Assembly (NCBI GenBank): GCA_911728455.2
Contig: OU452228.1
Coordinates: 23,469,950-23,533,949 of the forward strand
Length of the DNA stretch: 64,000 nucleotides
Direction of reading: 5' to 3'
DNA from: Marthasterias glacialis
Lineage: Eukaryota; Echinodermata; Asteroidea; Forcipulatida; Asteriidae
This document shows positions 59,259 through 64,000 of this stretch, piece by piece (within the stretch, counting starts at the first letter, position 1; the number at the start of each line of letters is the position of its first letter). A model generated the notes under the pieces. The model did no database searches and had not been told where the DNA came from. It worked only from the letters and a program-made list of their open reading frames with translations. Made by a program: the position numbers and the translations under genes.

Positions 59259-59538
59259 CCAGCAGCAGCAACAACAATAAAAATAATTATAATTTTGTGT
59301 CAGTTCCCCTTTTTTGAGGGAAAATTGATAACTAACCGAAAAAACATTTGGAAACTCGAAACTAAAGAAGAAAGTCCTTTCAAATACAGTTTTAAAAAGG
59401 GAGAGTTTTACCTGAAGATTATTTGCCCTTAGTTGTTTCAACACCTCCTGTGCGATTGGCAAAATCATGGCAGCGGTGGCGGTATTGTTCATCCACATGG
59501 ACAAGAACGCCGTCATTATCATGAAACCAAACATCATC
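46515..59538 (-). CDS. SLC13: SLC13-family Na+/carboxylate cotransporter, copy 2 (exons 3-13; N-terminus not found)
   Basis: Paralogue of 31008-41040 in inverted, tail-to-tail orientation. Exons in transcript order: 59412-59538, 58945-59042, 54899-55078, 54137-54256, 50581-50667, 50022-50126, 48968-49065, 48669-48793, 47408-47569, 46841-46978, 46515-46646. Every exon keeps the frame and phase of its partner; only the loop exons (98 versus 110, 180 versus 174 nt) change length. The first loop motif is NNT in place of SNT and the second is SNA. The signature reads [15 protein letters not shown], and the C-terminal sequon NNT is kept. No stop or frameshift was seen, so it is probably functional. 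Exons 1-2 are not found up to 64000; they may lie beyond the window. Introns carry a LINE and other insertions. Confidence 0.93.
46841..46978 (-). CDS. SLC13: SLC13 copy 2, exon 12
   Basis: [20 protein letters not shown] then [27 protein letters not shown] is kept; Val before ATPP is Ala here. Donor GTAAGT. Confidence 0.93.
47408..47569 (-). CDS. SLC13: SLC13 copy 2, exon 11
   Basis: [20 protein letters not shown] then [20 protein letters not shown]. Second loop motif SNA; other family members also vary at this third position. Donor GTAAGA. Confidence 0.93.
47752..47885 (+). repeat. Dispersed repeat H, copy 3
   Basis: tctttattgtgttctgggaa, ttagaggattttcgggggtg and ggactccctctgccagatat match copies 1 and 2 in order. 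It is antisense in intron 10 of SLC13 copy 2. Confidence 0.65.
47950..48268. repeat. Nested TIR element V
   Basis: The outer ends are taccttatgca and tgcataaggttta. Inner ends agaccttatgcacatgacgt cattt and gatgacgtcaatgcataagg tct, plus a third inverted end ctcaaatgacgtcacatgca, show two units fused. The simple form is at 53393-53522. Confidence 0.65.
48669..48793 (-). CDS. SLC13: SLC13 copy 2, exon 10
   Basis: [20 protein letters not shown] then [20 protein letters not shown]. The first 60 or so bases and the upstream intron are nearly identical to copy 1, whereas the rest of the exon has diverged. Donor GTAAAA. Confidence 0.94.
48968..49065 (-). CDS. SLC13: SLC13 copy 2, exon 9
   Basis: [20 protein letters not shown] then [11 protein letters not shown]. 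Same 98-nt length and phase as copy 1. Donor GTAAAA. Confidence 0.93.
49066..50021. other. Intron 8 of SLC13 copy 2
   Basis: No exon. A small direct duplication (agaagggccaactagac at about 49139 and 49165) is visible; otherwise nothing recognised. Confidence 0.35.
50022..50126 (-). CDS. SLC13: SLC13 copy 2, exon 8
   Basis: [20 protein letters not shown] then [14 protein letters not shown]. The acceptor is an A-rich aaaaag on the minus strand, weak but matching the attaaag of copy 1. Donor GTAAGT. Confidence 0.9.
50581..50667 (-). CDS. SLC13: SLC13 copy 2, exon 7
   Basis: [20 protein letters not shown] then LYNDLGPM. Start at the cttaaag acceptor; same phase as copy 1. Donor GTAAGA. Confidence 0.88.
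50695..53090 (+). mobile_element. 5'-truncated LINE (non-LTR retrotransposon) with ATACTAA tail
   Basis: An open frame of about 300 codons (50701-51606) is followed by a long AT-rich 3' UTR and a terminal AAATACTAA microsatellite (53060-53090), typical of CR1/L2/Jockey-like elements. It is inserted antisense in intron 6 of SLC13 copy 2. Everything 5' of the RT catalytic box is missing, so it cannot move by itself. Confidence 0.85.
50701..51606 (+). CDS. LINE reverse transcriptase, C-terminal part
   Basis: The frame enters just before the catalytic box ([12 protein letters not shown]) and continues with [17 protein letters not shown], then [20 protein letters not shown] and the downstream [14 protein letters not shown] and VQRRFTR motifs of non-LTR RTs. 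The palm region upstream of YADD, and any endonuclease, are absent. The frame has no stop over 301 codons, which suggests a fairly recent insertion. The annotated ATG is only the first in-frame one. Confidence 0.88.
   Translation: MNILFNMFTAELPSIVESPLLQYADDTVLYRVIRCPEDSITLQQNLVSISRWCVTNGMQLNSNKCKVMHVTRSRKTILHDYHLLVENPLEVVDSYKYLGVILSKDLTWSKHVQMIRSKCSRLSGFIRRTVKSRNPDVLLKLFCSLCRPILEYASPVWLPHQKNHIESLEAVQRRFTRSCFPFNTAQSLSYEQRLSQLHLPPLYNRLVFLTISFVTKCLHKIHDIPSSLLPDPNTRIYDTLLFKHQYSRTNCLKYSCFVLFPRFWESLSKEQRDLCLGPSLTQFLNALRDHLFHEHPIINAF
53393..53522. repeat. TIR element V, simple copy
   Basis: The left end ataaaccttatgcgtatgac gtca and right end gaatgcataaggtccat are inverted. Inside are ccgaggtcaaaac and gtttgacctca arms. 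Confidence 0.7.
53735..53855 (-). repeat. Single end of TIR element U
   Basis: ctcttggtggcgcactgtat tgtgaacctg is the reverse complement of the left end of the 36957 copy. Confidence 0.5.
54137..54256 (-). CDS. SLC13: SLC13 copy 2, exon 6
   Basis: [20 protein letters not shown] then [19 protein letters not shown]. Donor GTAAAG and acceptor ttcgcag as in copy 1. Confidence 0.93.
54257..54898. other. Intron 5 of SLC13 copy 2
   Basis: AT-rich with a T-run at 54770-54788. No recognisable exon or repeat. Confidence 0.35.
54899..55078 (-). CDS. SLC13: SLC13 copy 2, exon 5
   Basis: [20 protein letters not shown] then [20 protein letters not shown] and [19 protein letters not shown]. Two codons longer than copy 1, in the polar loop. 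GSGPN replaces GTGPN. Acceptor ttgttcag, donor GTAAGC. Confidence 0.93.
55572..55972. repeat. Long copy of the TGACGTCATCATCACAA TIR family
   Basis: Two inner ends face each other: tgacccaattcacctgacac at about 55577 and gatgatgacgtcaggtgaaa tgggtcaata near 55770. An inverted cargo tail (accccttgcacgcacgtcac acgcg / cgcgtgtgacgtcagtgcaa ggagtcaata) spans 55610 to 55972. It looks like two overlapping family members. Confidence 0.65.
55973..57285. other. Intron 4 of SLC13 copy 2, left part
   Basis: No exon is supported. The GC-rich stretch 56575-56790 has short open frames but no splice context that fits copy 2. Nothing else is recognised. Confidence 0.35.
57286..57740 (-). repeat. Tandem duplication with splice-like microrepeats
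   Basis: A unit of about 210 bases starting gtagcggtaaaattgcgtgt at 57291 is repeated from 57501. Its end, ctgcttaccagtctactgag, is then multiplied to four copies in all. Read on the minus strand, each copy is ttgtttctcag, then 7 bases (tagactg or tacactg), then gtaagcag. Confidence 0.8.
58096..58856. mobile_element. Fold-back element, 761 bp with arms of about 310-325 bp
   Basis: The left arm begins ggtcctactaattgccgacc and the right arm ends ggtcggcaattagtaggacc. Pairing continues through aaatgcactttt, ggacagtactactgcg-type and ataccatc-type blocks to cagagggcgcccttc / gaagggcgccctctg at about 58395 and 58552. The spacer is only about 130 bp, with no transposase. The flanks resemble each other (ctgtgcgaggg / ctgtggcgaggg), a possible 10-11 bp target duplication. 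Confidence 0.88.
58945..59042 (-). CDS. SLC13: SLC13 copy 2, exon 4 (variable loop)
   Basis: [20 protein letters not shown] then [12 protein letters not shown]. It shares only INDDGE, the RNxRGVR core and the splice positions with copy 1. Twelve bases shorter. Acceptor tttcacag, donor GTATAT. Confidence 0.85.
59148..59280 (-). repeat. CAG/CAA trinucleotide repeat in SLC13 copy 2 intron 3
   Basis: About 130 bases of cagcagcaacaacaacagca type on the plus strand, CTG/TTG on the transcribed sense strand of the gene. It lies between exons 3 and 4, 106 bases from exon 4. Confidence 0.95.
59412..59538 (-). CDS. SLC13: SLC13 copy 2, exon 3 (first loop motif changed)
   Basis: [15 protein letters not shown] then [20 protein letters not shown]. 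The codon that is AGC (Ser) in copy 1 is AAC (Asn) here, so SNT becomes NNT. Same length and phase as copy 1. Acceptor tatgttag, donor GTAAAA. Confidence 0.95.
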
Positions 59539-59614
59539 CTAACATAGACAAGATAATCCTGATAATTTATGCCCTGTGATCAGACCATGTACAAATTAAT
59601 AAAGTAAAGACAAA

Positions 59615-59830
59615 GACAACTGGGTGACCGGGTTGTTCTGTTGGTATCTTCACTGCTGCCGTTCACCTTTGTGGACGCCGTTCGAATTCCATTCTAGACC
59701 GTAACAAGTGAACTGGGTTTCGATTGCTTGGAGTTTTCCCTCAACATCTAAAACATACACTTATTCACGTTCTTATACGAGCCTAAGGGCTACGACATTG
59801 CACTACTGAAGTTATGTCATCAAGAGTTTA
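59615..59830 (+). repeat. SINE, degenerate
   Basis: gtgaccgggttgttctgttg, B-box-like cgttcgaattccattct, then tgaactgggtttcgattg, ctcaacatctaaaac and gagcctaagggctacgac parallel the 13010 SINE with many changes. Confidence 0.55.
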
Positions 59831-60194
59831 ATTATCGTTTATATACGGATATACCAAGTGCGCCCTCAGTGTTGCTGTAACTTTTGTTTTGCACACTTAC
59901 TATAAAAACGTAAAGTTTGATTTTTTAGAGATTCAATATTTATTATTTTACAAACAAATACTATTCAGATTAATAGCTCAATGGCTTATGGATATTTATA
60001 ATTTATGATAAGGCAGATGCTTTTATTCAGGTTTATATCCTGATTTATCAAAGGTTTGTTCATAGTTGTGATATATTTGTACATTTATCTTTTCAGTATT
60101 TTTGTAGGATGGAAAATATGGTTTTGTCTTGCATTTCCAAATGTGTTCGTAAGAACGTGTAGTGACGGGATTTGGGGATCCTAACGCTGGTGCA

Positions 60195-60365
60195 GATGTT
60201 TAAAGGCATTGCATACGTTTGGTAATTTGAGCCTACTGTTTGTTTCAAACCAATATAATTGTAGATATATACCATAAAACTAACCTGTGAAAGTTTCATT
60301 TCAAAAGGTAGTAGCGTTTTTGAGATTTCGGCGACAAACTAGAACGGTTATTTCACGCCGGAGAA
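60195..60365. repeat. TIR element R, partial copy
   Basis: taaaggcattgcatacgttt ggtaa at 60201 equals the left end of 24777. A block resembling the right part follows in the opposite sense (taccataaaactaacctgtg aaagtttcatttcaaaagg). Confidence 0.6.
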
Positions 60366-61150
60366 CAGTTAGTAAATAGTTTCGACATTTCATATTGTAG
60401 TTCGTTGAAAAAGTACTACCGCCCTCCTGTGGTCGTTATCTTAAAAATACCAATATGGGCCGTTTGAAATTGGTTCGTTCGGCCAGCCCGGGGGGTCCGT
60501 GTGCCAGCCGGTGGCACGGCTTCGTGTAACCCGAAACGGGGTCACGAACTCTCCACTGTGGTTTGGCAGGTCTCATAACATTATGATAATATATGCAGCA
60601 GAGCCGACTGACCGCAAGCTAAGCGGACGTGATGGAGTAAGCTACACACACACACATCATGTACATTGTACTGCGTTCTAGGTACCACATGTACAGTACG
60701 TATGCGTGTACTGTGGTGAAATTGTGAACTGAGAGTATCTAGGCCAATTTGGTCGCTCGGTAGCTTTTGTAATCGAAATGGACATGTAATAAACAACGCA
60801 GTGTCATGTATAGTAGGCCTACACATTGTGCTCACTGATGTTATCACCGAGGAAATCCAAGCTCAATCAAATCATTTGCTATGTACTGTTTGGTAAATAA
60901 TCTTTGCCCATGCCCGACTTGTGGTTATCATGAAGCAATAAATCAGTTTATTGCTCCGTGCTAATATTTACAAGAATCATGTTGACTCCTTTTTGAATAT
61001 GTTTCAAACCGAAAACAAACTTGACCCCCCCCCCCAATAAATAATCTATGGCTACGCGTAGCCCGTCGACCGGAGTAGTTACCGGCACAAAGGAAAATAG
61101 TAATCAACCCATCATGCGTACATCTGGCATGTTCCCCAGACGGAAGGATT
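60366..61150. other. No gene recognised
   Basis: A short (CA)n at 60643-60653 and a C-run near 61026. Exons 1-2 of SLC13 copy 2 were looked for here and not found. Confidence 0.35.
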
Positions 61151-61326
61151 TATGGCCCTTTTCGAATCCACGGCTTTGGCTTTGGATTCGGCTTCAGGGT
61201 CCGTCCTCTCGTCTGAAGCTGGCCCTGAGCGCGTTCGCAAAGCACGCGCAATTGTCATAACAACCGCGGGGCCAAGCTAGCCTGAGCCGAATCCGGAGCC
61301 GAAGCCGTGGTTTCGAAAAGGGCCTA
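61151..61326. repeat. TIR element, family G, copy 2
   Basis: The left arm tatggcccttttcgaatcca cggctttggc and right arm gccgaagccgtggtttcgaa aagggccta are inverted over about 45 bases with few mismatches, flanked by TA. Same family as 14461-14615. Confidence 0.8.
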
Positions 61327-62480
61327 CGACCCCAGAGAAACACCTCGAAATAAATGCCCAAATAAAGGGTTCATTCACGGAAGTTCAGTACCAGTCTTGT
61401 GTGAATGGTTTATATCATGAGTTTAATTCCTACCTCCATGGTTATATAAACTGAGAAAGTCCCATAACTACTATGTCCAGGTTATGGGACAGATGATGGG
61501 TTTAACTGGATCAAAATGGTGTGATTTCTTTGTGTGGAAAACAAATGACTTTCATGTAGAAGGAACATTCATTGATGATAGACTATTCATAACTGGCGCG
61601 TTTTGTTTCCAGTACTTGCTGCCAGCTTTGTGTGATAACAAGTTGTAATTACTTGAAGATGCATCTCCTGATTTTATACCGAATTGATGGTTAAAAAAGA
61701 CTGAAACATAAAATAGTTCTTGTCCTTTAGTCAAACTTTTCTTTTTTCCCCCTCTACACATTGTGGTTCCCGTTATCATTGAGTAATTCATTCTGGAGCT
61801 ATTCATGGGCATTTCAGAGGACAATAATCTGAGCCACATACATTGTATGTCCAAGGAGAGTGTTGTTTCTTTCACAAAAGTAGCCACAAAGTATATTGTG
61901 TAATGCATGTGAATTTTGTTTGCGTTCCTGAAAACCATTATTTATAAAAGAAAACAAAACAAAATCAATATACGGGATTTTTTATTTTTTTTTAAACACA
62001 CTGTTTATTGACATAAAACAATGAAGAACCACATACAGTAATTGCTTTTGAGTGTGTCGCAGATCCTTCAAGAAACAATTAAGGAATCTAAAATGTCCAC
62101 AGGGCTCGATAATTTACATGGTGCTACTGCAGAAACTAAGTCCTTTTTTTAGTATTTTGGGGTGCAATGGCATAATTAGTTTATTTTATAATACATGCAC
62201 ATTTTAGGTCAAAGTTTGTGCTGACCAGCACCTGTTTTAAATATGTAGGGGAAATGCCACAGAAAGCCATTTCTTGGAGAAGATACAGAGGTATGGTTCC
62301 TTCAATCTATGCCTGCTGTCACTCGTGAGAGTCATGTCACATGATGCAATTTACAGGCAACTGATTCTAGGCTGTCTCCAATAATGATGCAAACGGCCTT
62401 TTTTACAGGATTACTTCATAAAATGATGTTCAATGGTTCATGCATAAATATAAAATTATACACTTGACTGTTAGACTTCT
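61327..62480. other. No gene recognised; possible poly(A) end of the minus-strand element
   Basis: A T-rich tract at 61978-61993 with a TTTATT at about 62005 reads on the minus strand as AATAAA followed by an A-tract, possibly the 3' end of the transposase unit at 62490-63650. An open frame at 61552-61938 (minus) has no recognisable domain. Confidence 0.3.
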
Positions 62481-62489
62481 ACACTGACT

Positions 62490-63650
62490 TAGAATAATGG
62501 CCCTTGAAAATTTGTTATATTACAACAGACTGTCCACATTTGATTAACTGTACCAGCAAGGGAAAATGGTACGAGGCCATCAAACAGATGAAATTTCTTT
62601 ACGAAAAGCTCACTCTACATGCACATAGAGTCTTGCAATGGTCTGCGTCTATTCAGTTTCTTCTTTGGAAAATTGACCACTTTCAGCAGTAAGGAATGGT
62701 GGAATAACCAAGCTACATTCAACAGGACAAAGCAGGTACTCTGTTACAAATCCCTTATCTACAATTAACTCTTCTCCAGATTCAAGTAAATTCAACATAC
62801 AAGACTGCTTGGTGATCTCTTTGTCTGAAATTCCACCAGCATAGAGGTTACTTACAAATGTAACAAGGCCTCCTGCTCCTGGTGATATTCCAATAAGGCA
62901 TTTAAATGTTTCATGACGTTTGTAATGCGAAAAAAATTCTGAATTTAAATTCAAACTTGACGGTGCTGGCACAAATAGTTCAGTACAGTCTAAAATAACA
63001 CAAGATTTTGAAAACTGTTTGAAGGCATCTGGAATATGTCGGTCGACCATCTCTCTTGTTGGCCACAAAGGAATACTCCCAAGCACAGCATACAGAAAGT
63101 TAGCCCAAGTAATACTAAATCTGCTGACTGTTGAACTAGATATGCCAAATTTATCTCCTAAGTCCTCATCGAATGAACCTTATTTGACCTTATTCAGGAA
63201 AAGAAAAAAACTGGTCAATAAGTGGCAGTTCAGACCGAAAGCCAGCATGCATTGATGAACTTTCTCCTCTTTTTGAACACACCACTTGGCTCCATCGGGT
63301 CATCGTTGATGCATGAGGAAAAACAAAATTAAAAAATTCCATCAACAGTGTGTATGTTGGAAATGCCGTGTAAATCTATGCAGGATCTTTGGAATACCTT
63401 TCCGAAAAATGTCTTTCTGGACGGCATTGTTTATCAAGTTGCTTTCCAGTTGTTCAATTCGTTCCTGCGTGGCCTAAAAGTTTGTCTTCTACAGGGGATG
63501 TGATCCAGATAATCATGGTCCGGTAACTTGGTAATGCTTCTCCACACCACAGTCACTCTCCATGTTTCACAGCTGTTGCTGGACACCTGTTAATTGTAAA
63601 GAAATTTGTCAATATGACACATAATTTTGACAATTTTAATAATGAAACTT
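62490..63650 (-). pseudogene. Decayed IS5-superfamily transposase (Harbinger/ISL2EU-like, DDE_Tnp_4)
   Basis: The largest open stretch (62649-63086) reads CVILDCTELFVPAPSSLNLN then GISPGAGGLVTFVSNLYAGG, ISDKEIT and LIVDKGF. These hold the catalytic D residues of the DDE fold (DCTE, SDKE, VDKG). Upstream, in other frames, are an HTH-like segment (DKFGISSSTVSRFSITWANF) and FYTAFPTYTLLMEFFNFVFP. Downstream TIARLYVHVE, which should bear the final Glu, follows a stop codon. Several stops and shifts make it inactive. In this family it catalyses cut-and-paste transposition. Confidence 0.8.
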
Positions 63651-64000
63651 ACCCGTACATTTATAGGATTTCAAGCTTTGCATTGTAGAGTAATGATAGC
63701 AAAGCTTTAAAAAAAAATGGATCAGGAGGGACTTCATGTTATATCTTCATTTTCCCAGGTTTAGTAGCAACCACCCACTAACCCTTTTTTAAGGGGTGGG
63801 GTGGGGTGGGGGAGAGGCCTTAAAAAGTTGTACAATGCCAAACATACAATTTAGCTAGTGCTTTCAGCACAATGAAGATTTCGAATGAACAGATGCTTTG
63901 CATAACTAAGTTGTAAGTCAACACATCCCTAGAAAGAGTTAATTGTGTTCAGTTGATATAAATAAAATACTTACTCTCTGTTTCTTCTAAGTTGCCGCCT
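63651..64000. other. Window end, nothing supported
   Basis: A G-rich stretch lies at 63797-63815. On the minus strand a possible donor (cagaga followed by GTAAGT, about 63971-63980) bounds a short coding-like piece at the window edge. It may be an upstream exon of the transposase element or of SLC13 copy 2; the sequence stops too soon to tell. Confidence 0.2.

Noticed and set aside
59124..59537. Minus-strand frame fusing the SLC13 exon 3 to a poly-cysteine tract
   Set aside because: The poly-Cys is only read-through of the intronic CAG/CAA repeat beyond the donor at 59411.
61552..61938. 128-codon minus-strand frame
   Set aside because: No recognised domain or splice context; could belong to the transposable unit, but there is no evidence.

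Overview
This is animal nuclear DNA. Three spliced, intron-rich genes and one inverted paralogue carry textbook GT-AG introns in AT-rich, repeat-dense DNA. The gene set and the repeats (short terminal-inverted-repeat elements, tRNA-derived SINEs, LINE remnants) fit an invertebrate deuterostome, probably an echinoderm such as a sea star. That assignment rests on remembered resemblance of the repeats and is not proven. Layout: (1) 1-8450, plus strand: the last eight coding exons of WDR19/IFT144, a ciliary intraflagellar-transport-A subunit, with a long 3' UTR. (2) 8450-13610: gene-poor DNA with TIR elements and SINEs. (3) 13611-18142, plus: a complete three-exon gene for a small secreted, probably GPI-anchored three-finger (Ly-6/uPAR, sleepless-like) protein of 141 aa. 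(4) 18143-31007: about 13 kb with no gene I can support, filled with TIR elements, SINEs, a palindromic element, a degenerate tandem repeat and an intron-like segment bounded by a 25-bp direct repeat. (5) 31008-41040, plus: a complete 13-exon gene for a 611-aa SLC13 sodium-coupled dicarboxylate/citrate transporter. (6) 41041-46514: repeats only. (7) 46515-59538, minus: a second SLC13 gene, tail-to-tail with the first, with exons 3-13 conserved in position and phase. Exons 1 and 2 are not found in the 4.4 kb up to the window end. Its introns hold an antisense LINE, a 761-bp fold-back element, a splice-like microrepeat array and a CAG/CAA repeat. (8) 59539-64000: MITEs, a SINE and a decayed IS5-superfamily (Harbinger/ISL2EU-like) transposase on the minus strand. 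The two SLC13 genes form an inverted duplication. Most of it is clearly diverged, but one roughly 180-bp block spanning an intron end and an exon start is almost identical, which suggests recent gene conversion. The second copy has a changed first sodium/substrate motif (SNT to NNT), which may mean altered ion or substrate use. WDR19 and the three-finger gene show no functional link to the SLC13 pair. I found no operon, CRISPR array, rRNA or genuine tRNA gene.
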